From NCBI GenBank assembly GCA_009839585.1, contig VXPI01000232.1, forward strand, positions 1 through 7,494: a DNA stretch of 7,494 bases. The letters run 5' to 3'. The notes under the pieces are model-generated. The model searched no databases, was not told the origin of the DNA, and saw only the letters and a program-made list of their open reading frames with translations. Origin of the DNA: Gammaproteobacteria bacterium (GTDB lineage Bacteria > Pseudomonadota > Gammaproteobacteria > Arenicellales > Poriferihabitantaceae). Shown one piece after another: positions 1 to 6,799 of this stretch. The position numbers and the translations under genes are program-made. Within the stretch, counting starts at the first letter, position 1, and each line of letters begins with the position of its first letter.

Positions 1-791
1 AAGCGGTCCCGGTCGGCGATCCAGCATTCATTGATATCGGGATTTTCTTTTGGTACGACCCGTTCGACACGATTGCGCAGGGTCTGGATCAGTATATTCG
101 ATCCCAGACAGTCGTGTGGACTAATGCCCTGATGGTCGGTTAGTTCCCAGGAGCGGGCAGCAAATCGGAATGGCTTGGAAGTCAATGCACCAACTGGGCA
201 AAGATCAATCATGTTGCCCGAGACTTCCGAATCAATGGTGTTATCCAGAAAGGTACTGATTCGTACGTGTTCGCCTCTTCCCGGTGCTCCCATCTCCATC
301 ACTCCGGCGACTTCCTCGCCAAAGCGCACACAGCGGGTACAGTGAATGCAGCGCGTCATTTCGGTTGCGATCAGCGGTCCGATATCATCACTGGGGACCG
401 AACGCTTGCGTTCCATAAACCGCGAATTGTCCTTGCCGTATCCAAGCGCCTGATCCTGTAGCGGGCATTCACCACCCTGATCGCAGACCGGACAGTCCAG
501 TGGGTGGTTGATCAGCAAGAATTCCATGGTGCCTTTTTGGGCTTCAGCCGCAATTTCCGACTTGGTATGCACTTTCATGCCATCGGTTACCGGCGTGGCA
601 CAAGCTGGCAGGGGTTTGGGTGCACGTTCGACCTCGATCAGGCACATGCGGCAATTGGCCGCTATCGACAGCTTTTGGTGATAACAGAATCGCGGAATAC
701 GGATGCCGTTTCGGTCGGTGACTTCAATCAGCATCTCACCCGCTTCTGCGGGATAGGTTTTGCCGTCGATTTCTATTTCAACACTGCTCAT
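1..791 (-). CDS. nuoG: NADH-quinone oxidoreductase subunit G, N-terminal part (cut by window edge)
   Basis: Large Fe-S subunit of the complex I NADH-oxidising arm; it passes electrons from the NuoE/NuoF module along clusters N1b, N4 and N5 toward NuoI and NuoB. I translated 263 complete codons from ATG at 791; the frame runs open off the left edge, so the C-terminal molybdopterin-oxidoreductase-like part is missing only because the window ends. Visible ligands: N1b C36, C47, C50, C64; N5 H96, C100, C103, C109; N4 C148, C151, C154, C198. After residue 204 there is no CxxCxxxC group, only single cysteines C228 and C256, so the extra N7 cluster of the E. coli type appears absent, as in most complex I enzymes. 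The start overlaps the nuoF stop as ATGA (788-791), which fixes the start and implies translational coupling. Identity is very secure. Confidence 0.97.
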   Translation of the reverse strand, partial: MSSVEIEIDGKTYPAEAGEMLIEVTDRNGIRIPRFCYHQKLSIAANCRMCLIEVERAPKPLPACATPVTDGMKVHTKSEIAAEAQKGTMEFLLINHPLDCPVCDQGGECPLQDQALGYGKDNSRFMERKRSVPSDDIGPLIATEMTRCIHCTRCVRFGEEVAGVMEMGAPGRGEHVRISTFLDNTIDSEVSGNMIDLCPVGALTSKPFRFAARSWELTDHQGISPHDCLGSNILIQTLRNRVERVVPKENPDINECWIADRDR

Positions 792-2125
792 GCTGCATCC
801 GACTGGACGGGCTGGATTTTGGCTTCAAATTCATGACGAAAATGCTTAAGGAAGCTTTGTACCGGCCATGCTGCGGCATCACCCAGGGCACAAATGGTGC
901 GTCCTTCAATGCGGTTTGCAACATCAAGCAGGGTGTCGAGATCCCCGCTTGTACCCCGTCCCCGATTGATACGCCGGATAATCCGGTATAGCCAACCGGT
1001 ACCTTCCCGGCACGGAGTGCATTGTCCGCATGACTCCTCATAATAGAATTTCGAGATGCGCTCGAGAACATTCACCATGTCGGTGGTCTCATCCATGATG
1101 ATCACGGAGCCGGCTCCGAGTGCGGAACCGTTCTCCTGCAGGGATGTGTAGTCCATGTTTGAGGCGAGAATCGCTACAGCTGGCATAACGGGGACCGATG
1201 ATCCGCCTGGAATCACCGCCTTGAGTTCACGGCCCTTCCATACTCCCCCAGCCATTTCCAGTAATTCCTTGAATGGTGTACCCATATTGATTTCATAGTT
1301 GCCGGGCTTGTTGACATGTCCGGTTACCGAGAAGATTTTCACGCCGCCCGAGTTTTCAACGCCAAGCCCCCTGAACCACTGACCGTCCATCCATTTGCCA
1401 TTTCCCCGCAGAATGGTTGGTACCGAGGCGAATGATTCGGTGTTGTTGATGGTTGTGGGTTTGCCATACAGCCCGAAGACTGCGGGAAATGGGGGCTTGA
1501 AACGGGGTTCTCCTTTCTTGCCTTCCAGTGAGTTGAGCAGGGCGGTTTCTTCTCCGCAAATATAGGCACCGGAGCCGAGGTGGTTATGCAGCTCGAAATC
1601 AAACCCCGAGCCGAGGATGTTCTTGCCGAGAAATCCGGCCTTGCGAGCCTCCTTGACTGCTTGTTCCATTGCACTGTAGGGTTCGTGAAACTCCCCCCGG
1701 ATATAGTTATAGCCAATAGAAGCACCCATTACATACCCCCCGAGAGTCATGCCCTCGACAAGGGCATGGGGATTCAGGCGCATGATGTCCCGATCCTTGC
1801 AGGTACCAGGTTCTCCCTCATCCGAGTTGCAGACGACATATTTTTGGTCGTCAGACTGTCGTGGCATGAAACTCCATTTGACGCCCACTGGAAAGCCGGC
1901 ACCCCCGCGCCCCCGGATATTGGAAATCTTGAGAGCTTCGATGATTTCAGCAGGATCAAGTTCGCCGCCCAGCACCTTCTCCAGCGCCTGATAGCCACCG
2001 TTGTTGCGATAGGCTTCCAGAGTCCATGGCTGTTCCTGATCCAGAGCGGGAAGACACACACCGCTTGAATATTTCAGGGAACTGAATCGGTCAGCGATCA
2101 GCCCGCGATTTTTTTGGATACTCAT
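788..2125 (-). CDS. nuoF: NADH-quinone oxidoreductase subunit F (NADH- and FMN-binding, 51 kDa type)
   Basis: Site of NADH oxidation in complex I: it binds NADH and FMN and holds the [4Fe-4S] cluster N3. The protein is 445 aa, normal for the family. The glycine-rich FMN/NADH motif RGRGGAGFP is at 71-79, the acidic NSDEGEPG motif at 100-107, and the GSGAYICGEE segment at about 184-193. N3 ligands are C366, C369 and C372 in the ESCGQCTPC motif, plus C412 in RTICALGD. The SLBB-type region lies between roughly 260 and 345. The ATG at 2125 overlaps the nuoE stop as ATGA and is preceded by a good GGAAGGA ribosome-binding sequence inside the end of nuoE, which supports this start. It functions as a module with NuoE and NuoG on either side. 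Nothing is missing or odd. Confidence 0.98.
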   Translation of the reverse strand: MSIQKNRGLIADRFSSLKYSSGVCLPALDQEQPWTLEAYRNNGGYQALEKVLGGELDPAEIIEALKISNIRGRGGAGFPVGVKWSFMPRQSDDQKYVVCNSDEGEPGTCKDRDIMRLNPHALVEGMTLGGYVMGASIGYNYIRGEFHEPYSAMEQAVKEARKAGFLGKNILGSGFDFELHNHLGSGAYICGEETALLNSLEGKKGEPRFKPPFPAVFGLYGKPTTINNTESFASVPTILRGNGKWMDGQWFRGLGVENSGGVKIFSVTGHVNKPGNYEINMGTPFKELLEMAGGVWKGRELKAVIPGGSSVPVMPAVAILASNMDYTSLQENGSALGAGSVIIMDETTDMVNVLERISKFYYEESCGQCTPCREGTGWLYRIIRRINRGRGTSGDLDTLLDVANRIEGRTICALGDAAAWPVQSFLKHFRHEFEAKIQPVQSDAA

Positions 2126-2613
2126 TCCAGTCCTTCCAGAATCAAGTCAATCTTCTCTTCATCCAGATGCTCGTAGTAGTCATGGCCGATGGCCATCATC
2201 GGGGCTCCTGCACAGGCAGCCAGACACTCCACTTCACGCAGGGTGAATTTTCCGTCCTCGGTAGTCTGGTTAAAGTCGATCCCCAGTCGCTGCTTGAGGT
2301 GGTCGACCACCCGGTCACATCCTCTCAGCATGCAGGAGATATTGGTACAGACTTCTATTTTGTGTCGGCCAACCGGTTCAAGATCATACATGGAATAAAA
2401 GGTTGCAACCTCGTAGGCCCGTACCACGGGCACCCCGATAATTCCAGCCACTTCCTCAATCGATTCAGGACTTAGCCAGCCGTGTTCGTCCTGTGCAATA
2501 CGAAGTGCCGCCATGAGTGCCGACTGTCTGCGATCGGATGGATACTTGGTGAGTTCGCCCTGTATTTCTTCCAGGGCGGCTTTAGACAACCGGGATTGGG
2601 CCTGCTCGCTCAT
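2122..2613 (-). CDS. nuoE: NADH-quinone oxidoreductase subunit E (24 kDa type, 2Fe-2S)
   Basis: Peripheral-arm subunit with a thioredoxin-like fold that carries the [2Fe-2S] cluster N1a next to the FMN of NuoF. The protein is 163 aa, typical length. The N-terminal helical bundle spans about 10-75 and includes the family stretch RAYEVATFYSMY at 65-76. The thioredoxin-like part follows, with N1a ligands C89, C94, C130 and C134 (CTNISC and ECLAACAGAP segments). The ATG at 2613 shares one base with the nuoD stop (TAATG), so it is probably translated by reinitiation; no strong ribosome-binding site is seen close to it. The 3' end overlaps nuoF by 4 bp. Confidence 0.97.
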   Translation of the reverse strand: MSEQAQSRLSKAALEEIQGELTKYPSDRRQSALMAALRIAQDEHGWLSPESIEEVAGIIGVPVVRAYEVATFYSMYDLEPVGRHKIEVCTNISCMLRGCDRVVDHLKQRLGIDFNQTTEDGKFTLREVECLAACAGAPMMAIGHDYYEHLDEEKIDLILEGLE

Positions 2614-3866
2614 TATCGGTCAATCTCACCAAATACAATGTCTTGCGTTCCGATGATTGCGACCATGTCTGCCAGCATATGTCCCTGGCACATTTCATGC
2701 AATGAAGCAAGATGTGCAAATCCCGGAGCGCGAATTTTACACCGATAGGGCTTGTTGGCCCCGTCGGATACCAGATAAATCCCGAACTCGCCCTTGGGGT
2801 GTTCAATGGCTGCATACGCTTCACCTTCAGGGACAAAATAGCCTTCGGTAAAGAGCTTGAAGTGATGGATCAGGGATTCCATGTCGCCTTTCATGCTCTC
2901 GCGGCTGGGCGGAATCAGTTTGTAGTCATCGATGATGACAGGGCCGGGATTGTCGCGTAACCACTGGATGCATTGTCTGATGATGCGGTTTGACTGACGC
3001 ATCTCCTCAACCCGGCAGAGATAGCGGTCATAGCAGTCGCCATTGGTGCCAATCGGGATATCGAAATCCATTTGATCATAGACCTCGTAGGGTTGTTTTT
3101 TCCGCAAATCCCATTCGATACCGGATCCCCTCAGCATAGGGCCGGTAAATCCGAGTGCGATGGCGCGTTCCGGCGCAATTACTCCGATGTCAACCGTACG
3201 CTGTTTCCAGATGCGGTTATCGCTGAGCAGGGTTTCATATTCATCGACGCAGGCTGGAAAGCGTTCGGTGAACGCTTCTATGAAATCGAGCAAGGATCCA
3301 GATCGGTCTTGGTTTCGCTGTTCGGTTTCCTTTTCGGAATGACGCCTGGTTGGCGTGTATTGAGGCATCTGGTCCGGCAGATCACGGTATACACCACCCG
3401 GGCGATAGTAGGTTGCATGCATCCTTGCCCCTGAGACCGCTTCATAGCAGTCCATTAGATCCTCGCGTTCCCGGAAGCAGTACAGGAACACGGTCATCGC
3501 TCCGACATCCAGGGCGTGAGCCCCCAGCCACAGGCAATGGTTGAGAATCCGGGTAATTTCATCAAACAGCACTCGAATGTACTGGGCCCGAAGTGGTGGT
3601 GTAATTCCAAGCATCTTTTCTATGGCCAGCACATAGGCATGTTCATTGCACATCATGGATACATAATCCAGACGATCCATATAACCGATGCTCTGGTTAA
3701 ACGGCTTGGATTCGGCAAGTTTTTCGGTTGCCCGATGCAGGAGGCCGATGTGCGGGTCACACCGCCCGATCACTTCGCCATCCATTTCCAGAATGACCCT
3801 GAGGACTCCATGGGCAGCCGGATGCTGCGGGCCAAAATTCATGGTGTAATTGCGAATTTCTGCCAT
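2613..3866 (-). CDS. nuoD: NADH-quinone oxidoreductase subunit D (49 kDa type, quinone site)
   Basis: Subunit related to the NiFe-hydrogenase large subunit that, with NuoB, builds the quinone-reduction pocket of complex I. The protein is 417 aa, usual for stand-alone NuoD, and is not fused to NuoC. The N-terminal [12 protein letters not shown] loop is at 12-23, with H15 and H19; by family knowledge a histidine of this loop binds the quinone headgroup. The 49-kDa signature LHRATEKL is at 43-50. DRLDYVSMM is at 64-72, where Y68 is the likely conserved quinone-site tyrosine. The C-terminus is the typical FGEIDR. The hydrogenase metal-ligand cysteine pairs are absent, as expected for complex I. 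The charged stretch at about 170-190 is a variable loop. The start overlaps the nuoC stop by one base (TGATG). Confidence 0.98.
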   Translation of the reverse strand: MAEIRNYTMNFGPQHPAAHGVLRVILEMDGEVIGRCDPHIGLLHRATEKLAESKPFNQSIGYMDRLDYVSMMCNEHAYVLAIEKMLGITPPLRAQYIRVLFDEITRILNHCLWLGAHALDVGAMTVFLYCFREREDLMDCYEAVSGARMHATYYRPGGVYRDLPDQMPQYTPTRRHSEKETEQRNQDRSGSLLDFIEAFTERFPACVDEYETLLSDNRIWKQRTVDIGVIAPERAIALGFTGPMLRGSGIEWDLRKKQPYEVYDQMDFDIPIGTNGDCYDRYLCRVEEMRQSNRIIRQCIQWLRDNPGPVIIDDYKLIPPSRESMKGDMESLIHHFKLFTEGYFVPEGEAYAAIEHPKGEFGIYLVSDGANKPYRCKIRAPGFAHLASLHEMCQGHMLADMVAIIGTQDIVFGEIDR

Positions 3867-4483
3867 CAGTCTGTTTCTGCCCGCCGCCGGCCTGTCTGGG
3901 TATCTTCACGAATGGTGCGCGGTACCAGAATCCGGTCCTCAACGGTAACTGGCCGATAGGCTACGCGACCCTTGTCTTCGTCATAAGCCATCTCGACATG
4001 TCCGGATAACGGAAAGTCCTTCCTGAAAGGATGTCCGATAAATCCGTAGTCGGTAAGAATCCGGCGCAAGTCCGGATGCCCCTTGAACACAATCCCGTAC
4101 AGGTCAAACGCCTCACGTTCAAACCAGTCGGCGACCGGCCAGATTTCGATCACCGAATCAATCACGGGTTGTTCCCGGTCCAGCAGGGCACGCACACGGA
4201 TGCGCAGATTGTGGCTCAGGGACAGAAGATGATAGACCACGCCAAAACGGGGTTTATCAAGGGATTCGTTATTTTCCAGCCCATAGGTTGAATAGTCTAC
4301 GCCACACACGTCAATCAACTGCCTGAAATCGCAGGATGGGTCATCGCGCAGTTTGGTACACACGGACTTAATCTCGGTACTGTCGACTTCCAGAGTCAAC
4401 TCATTCAGGTCAAGTCGCTTCGAGTGCAGGGCAGGCCCCAGCAATTCATCGACACTTTCGGCCAGCGATGCGAGTGTTGTCAT
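3866..4483 (-). CDS. nuoC: NADH-quinone oxidoreductase subunit C (30 kDa type)
   Basis: Structural subunit of the complex I connecting arm that packs against NuoD and NuoB; it carries no cofactor. The protein is 205 aa, normal for the unfused form. The 30-kDa subunit signature starts at E122 ([20 protein letters not shown], to about 141) and is followed by [17 protein letters not shown] at about 141-158, which is diagnostic. The ATG at 4483 lies 24 nt past the nuoB stop, and no strong ribosome-binding motif is visible before it, so the exact start is slightly less certain than the identity. The last base of the stop codon is shared with the nuoD start. The separate nuoC and nuoD genes differ from the fused nuoCD of E. 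coli and other Enterobacterales. Confidence 0.97.
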   Translation of the reverse strand: MTTLASLAESVDELLGPALHSKRLDLNELTLEVDSTEIKSVCTKLRDDPSCDFRQLIDVCGVDYSTYGLENNESLDKPRFGVVYHLLSLSHNLRIRVRALLDREQPVIDSVIEIWPVADWFEREAFDLYGIVFKGHPDLRRILTDYGFIGHPFRKDFPLSGHVEMAYDEDKGRVAYRPVTVEDRILVPRTIREDTQTGRRRAETD

Positions 4484-4507
4484 GGGCTAAGTGTGCGAAT
4501 GGGGTAT

Positions 4508-5014
4508 TCAGGAAACAGCATCCCGGGTTTGGACTGCCGGTCTTGCAATCGTGGAAGTTCGCTTGATTTTCTTCTGCAGTTGAAGGATTCCGTAGATCAG
4601 GGCTTCAGCAGTGGGTGGACAACCCGGAACATAGATATCGACCGGTACGATGCGGTCGCAGCCACGTACCACGGAGTAGGAATAGTGATAGTAACCCCCG
4701 CCATTGGCACAGGATCCCATGGAAATCACCCATCTGGGCTCTGGCATCTGATCGTAGACTTTACGCAGTGCCGGGGCCATCTTGTTGGTGAGAGTGCCAG
4801 CGACAATCATGACATCGGATTGTCTCGGGCTTGGTCTGAACATCACTCCGAAGCGATCGAGGTCATAGCGGGCTGCGCCAGCCTGCATCATCTCGACGGC
4901 ACAGCAGGCAAGTCCAAAGGACATTGGCCACATGGATCCGGTGCGGGCCCAGTTAATCAATTCATCGAGCCGGGCTGTTGCAAAGCCCTCACGCAGAACA
5001 CCTTCTATTGACAT
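4508..5014 (-). CDS. nuoB: NADH-quinone oxidoreductase subunit B (PSST type, cluster N2)
   Basis: Holds the terminal [4Fe-4S] cluster N2, which hands electrons to quinone at the interface with NuoD. The protein is 168 aa. N2 ligands are all visible: the tandem pair C37-C38 in [11 protein letters not shown]102 in MGSCANGGG, and C132 in [11 protein letters not shown]. The central region around 60-82 contains the family stretch [19 protein letters not shown]. The start ATG at 5014 is 4 nt after the nuoA stop, with a GGGA-type ribosome-binding sequence inside the end of nuoA. The C-terminal tail after about 150 is poorly conserved in the family. No anomalies. Confidence 0.98.
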   Translation of the reverse strand: MSIEGVLREGFATARLDELINWARTGSMWPMSFGLACCAVEMMQAGAARYDLDRFGVMFRPSPRQSDVMIVAGTLTNKMAPALRKVYDQMPEPRWVISMGSCANGGGYYHYSYSVVRGCDRIVPVDIYVPGCPPTAEALIYGILQLQKKIKRTSTIARPAVQTRDAVS

Positions 5015-5018
5015 TTTA

Positions 5019-5375
5019 CTAATCCCATTCCAGAGCGCCTTTTTTCCATTCGTAGATAAACCCGATCACGAGGATGCCAAGGAAAATGATCATCGCCCAG
5101 AATCCGAATACCCCGAGTGAATCCAGAGCAACTGCCCATGGAAACAGAAAGGCAATTTCAAGATCAAAAATAATGAACAAGATCGCGACCAGATAGTAGC
5201 GGACATCGAATTTCATGCGCGAATCTTCGAATGCTTCAAAGCCGCATTCGTAGGGTGACAGTTTTTCATCGTTCGGCCGGTGTGGTCCCAAGGCCAATCC
5301 GGCACCCATTGCCACCAGTCCGATACCAAGTCCGATCACCATGAACATCAGGATCGGAAGATAGTCAGTTAACAT
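5019..5375 (-). CDS. nuoA: NADH-quinone oxidoreductase subunit A (ND3 type membrane subunit)
   Basis: Small membrane subunit at the junction of the peripheral and membrane arms of complex I, bordering the quinone chamber. The protein is 118 aa with three predicted transmembrane helices at about 6-29, 60-82 and 88-109. The loop between helices 1 and 2 carries the ND3 signature PYECG at 41-45, with the conserved cysteine C44. Helix 2 contains [12 protein letters not shown] with D71 and E73. It is the first gene of the operon. The ATG at 5375 lacks a clear ribosome-binding motif, but it begins the standard MLTDYLP N-terminus of the family. A candidate promoter lies about 40-65 bp upstream (5412-5439). 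Confidence 0.97.
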   Translation of the reverse strand: MLTDYLPILMFMVIGLGIGLVAMGAGLALGPHRPNDEKLSPYECGFEAFEDSRMKFDVRYYLVAILFIIFDLEIAFLFPWAVALDSLGVFGFWAMIIFLGILVIGFIYEWKKGALEWD

Positions 5376-5411
5376 GCGAGGCTTGATCGACAGTTTACGG
5401 ATTCATGTAAT

Positions 5412-5439
5412 ACCATAGCACCCGACAGTTTCGCTTCAA
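5412..5439 (-). promoter_or_regulatory. Candidate sigma70-type promoter of the nuo operon
   Basis: On the minus strand, TTGAAG (5439-5434) and TATGGT (5417-5412) each match four of six consensus bases of the -35 and -10 boxes, separated by 16 bp. Initiation would fall near 5405 and give a leader of about 30 nt before nuoA. The match is modest and the call rests mainly on position: this is the only intergenic space ahead of the tightly coupled nuo genes. Confidence 0.35.
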
Positions 5440-5457
5440 AACAATGTCATCCGGAAG

Positions 5458-5512
5458 AGAAATTGATTTCTGGCACTTGATGCATGAATTGTAAAGGATT
5501 CAATTGATTTCT
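5458..5512. repeat. Exact 11-bp direct repeat, one copy within a palindrome, upstream of nuoA
   Basis: The sequence AATTGATTTCT occurs at 5461-5471 and again at 5502-5512, 41 bp apart, about four helical turns. The first copy is part of the near-perfect palindrome AGAAATTGATTTCT (5458-5471; AGAAAT and ATTTCT arms around TG). The second copy keeps the ATTTCT arm, but its other arm has diverged. If the candidate promoter is right, the sites are centred about 60 and 100 bp upstream of transcription start, positions usual for activator binding. I do not know a regulator with this site, so the operator role is an inference. Confidence 0.4.
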
Positions 5513-5589
5513 ACCACTGCCGAACGGATGTCATTGACAGGGATCCCGGATTCAGTGGGCAGCGCTGACTGATTTTGGATGGGTGCTTG

Positions 5590-6180
5590 CTATGCCAGCA
5601 TTCGGGCCTGCAAGCGATGCAGGAGAATGCCATAGAACGGCAGGAACAACACCACACAGACCACAACCTTGAAACAAAGGTCAATGGTGGCAATTTCACC
5701 CCAGTTGGCGGCCATGAATGGATCGCTTGAGCGATAAAACGCTGCGAAGTAGAAGGTATAGGTATCAATGACGTTGGCCACAAAGGTCGAGATCAAGGGT
5801 GCCGGCCACCAGGCAAGCGAGCGCTCCCGTATGTGCTGGAACACCAGAATATCCAGCAGTTGTCCGAAAAGATAGGATAAACCACTTGCCAGGCCAATCC
5901 GCCAATCTGCTATCCAGGCACTGATCAGGATGGCCGGAACAAAGGCTATAGCAACGATTATTCGGGCGTTGGCTTGCCCAGATAAGCGGATTGTCAGATC
6001 GGTTGCCAAAATGGCTGCCGGAAAGACAAACATGCCGTAGCTGTAATGGTACCCGAGAAAGGTATTGGAAAATTGTACGGTATAGTTCGCCAGGGCAATG
6101 ATTACCACCTGTAACAGTGCCAGTTTCAGAATCAGGTTCGCCGACAATCGGCCTGGTTGCATGTGTTGAGACAATGCCAT
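5590..6180 (-). CDS. yhhQ: Queuosine precursor transporter, VUT/YhhQ family
   Basis: Inner-membrane importer of the 7-deazaguanine queuosine precursors (preQ0/preQ1), used to modify tRNA wobble position 34; this function is established for E. coli YhhQ. The protein is 196 aa with about six hydrophobic segments (roughly 15-35, 47-66, 71-92, 96-113, 124-147, 163-186). Family landmarks match YhhQ: FVFPAAILATDLTIRL at 51-66, FGQLLDILVF at 105-114, STFVANVIDTYTFYFAAFYR at 131-150, DPFMA at 153-157, and the CFKVV...FLPFYGILL stretch at about 169-187. It is some 25 aa shorter than the E. coli protein, mainly from a shorter loop near residue 92. ATG 6180 and ATG 6162 are both possible starts; neither has a clear ribosome-binding site, and aligning with YhhQ does not decide. 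It is a separate unit from nuo, about 215 bp upstream. No queuosine synthesis genes are in view. Confidence 0.9.
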   Translation of the reverse strand: MALSQHMQPGRLSANLILKLALLQVVIIALANYTVQFSNTFLGYHYSYGMFVFPAAILATDLTIRLSGQANARIIVAIAFVPAILISAWIADWRIGLASGLSYLFGQLLDILVFQHIRERSLAWWPAPLISTFVANVIDTYTFYFAAFYRSSDPFMAANWGEIATIDLCFKVVVCVVLFLPFYGILLHRLQARMLA

Positions 6181-6217
6181 TGAATGTATGGGTTTTGCGT
6201 GTTGTAGGCCGTTCCCT

Positions 6218-6253
6218 ATCGGACGGATAAAGGGTGCTTGAAGTTGGTCCGAT
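6218..6253 (-). promoter_or_regulatory. Hairpin in the 5' leader of the yhhQ-like gene
   Basis: ATCGGAC and GTCCGAT on the minus strand form a perfect 7-bp stem (6253-6247 with 6224-6218) around a 22-nt loop, 37 nt before the 6180 start. No run of U follows, so it is not a typical intrinsic terminator. Because preQ1-sensing RNAs often control such transporters, I looked for the preQ1-I pattern (short stem, CACC-type core, A-rich tail) and did not find a convincing match. A stem of this size can occur by chance in a leader of this length. Confidence 0.2.
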
Positions 6254-6355
6254 CAGATAGACGCGGTAGGAAAAAGTATTGTCCATCCATGTACAGCTTC
6301 CGTATCCTGAAGTATTCCATAATAATCTGCATTTGTTGTCCTGATGCTGGTCGAT

Positions 6356-6556
6356 TCAAGTAAGTCTTATTGCTCCTTGCGGGATTTTACCTTCCCTGAC
6401 TGTTTCTGCTCTGGATATAGTGGATTTGCCTGATGTACATTCAGTACGAATTCGCGCACTCAATAGGTCATGAATTTCTTGTCCAAAAGCCGGCAACGAA
6501 CCGATATTTGGACATTTGTGTGTTCCTGGCCTATAGACATTGAGTTGCACATACAT
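6356..6556 (-). CDS. Doubtful small ORF, 66 aa, unrecognised
   Basis: ATG at 6556 is preceded by GAAAGGGG with 5-nt spacing, a better ribosome-binding sequence than most genes in this window have, and the frame is open for 66 codons to TGA at 6358-6356. The frame also extends to an upstream TTG at 6571, but the ATG fits the ribosome-binding site better. The product is soluble and basic, with no transmembrane segment and two cysteines (one within HKCPNIG, one within TECTSG). I recognise no domain. Codon choice includes AGG and AGA and is unlike the nuo genes. It could be a chance ORF or a remnant in non-coding DNA. Confidence 0.2.
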   Translation of the reverse strand: MYVQLNVYRPGTHKCPNIGSLPAFGQEIHDLLSARIRTECTSGKSTISRAETVREGKIPQGAIRLT

Positions 6557-6632
6557 GCATACCCCTTTCAAACCACGTGAGTTGGTACGATAGATTTGGC
6601 ATGCAGAAGTCCCATATTTGCAGGGTTAATAT

Positions 6633-6791
6633 TTACTCGTTAATCAAGCGACCTTGCCACAGTTCATCCAGAAAGAATTCCCAGGGGACCACTTCAATGC
6701 CTTCGATCAGACGCTGCATGGGTTCCATGCATATCAGCAGATGGCGTTTGGTGATACCTTCTTCCCTGGACGGGGTGTTGTATATCTCCTG
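6633..6791 (-). pseudogene. 3' remnant of an unidentified protein gene (52 codons, no start)
   Basis: On the minus strand the frame from 6791 is open for 52 codons to TAA at 6635-6633 and reads as a plausible folded-protein C-terminus: it includes EEGITKRHLLICMEPM, then RLIEGIEVVPWEFFLDELW. Residue composition (regular hydrophobic, acidic and tryptophan spacing) is much more protein-like than other frames here. An in-frame stop lies immediately upstream at 6792-6794, and there is no ATG, GTG or TTG before residue 22 (ATG 6726-6728). The stretch starts with CAGGAGATATAC, a strong ribosome-binding-like sequence, but no start codon follows at usable distance. It begins only 8 bp past the DUF4435 stop. 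I do not recognise the family. Alternatives are a 31-aa peptide from the internal ATG, or chance. Confidence 0.4.
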
Positions 6792-6799
6792 TTACGCTG

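Larger units (their letters stand above)
6181..6632. other. Long stretch without a secure gene
   Basis: Between the yhhQ start and the remnant ending at 6633 I see no recognisable gene, RNA gene, insertion sequence end or CRISPR-type repeat. It contains the yhhQ leader hairpin (6218-6253) and one doubtful short ORF on the minus strand (6556-6356). Several stop codons interrupt the other frames. No strong intrinsic terminator for the DUF4435 transcript was found here. The stretch may be a degraded junction between the core region and an acquired segment. Confidence 0.5.

Noticed and set aside
1580..2068. Long plus-strand ORF opposite nuoF
   Set aside because: Antisense shadow of a strongly conserved coding sequence, with no family features of its own. 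The same holds for the plus-strand ORFs at 504-836, 3072-3434, 3516-3959 and 4424-5011.
5488..5493. TACAAT on the minus strand as an alternative nuo -10 box
   Set aside because: Good -10 match, but the hexamer 17 bp upstream (TGGTAG) is a poor -35, so the 5412-5439 pair was preferred.
5539..5572. Short inverted repeats downstream of yhhQ (GGGATCCC; TCAGT paired with ACTGA) as a terminator
   Set aside because: The stems are only 4-5 bp per arm, the TCAGT/ACTGA pair has an 11-nt loop, and no U-run follows, so this does not support an intrinsic terminator.
5765..6286. 173-codon minus-strand frame overlapping the yhhQ-like gene and its leader
   Set aside because: Most of it is a different reading frame of the yhhQ gene, whose own frame matches a known family; the product has no recognisable domain. 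The part ahead of 6180 is too short to judge.
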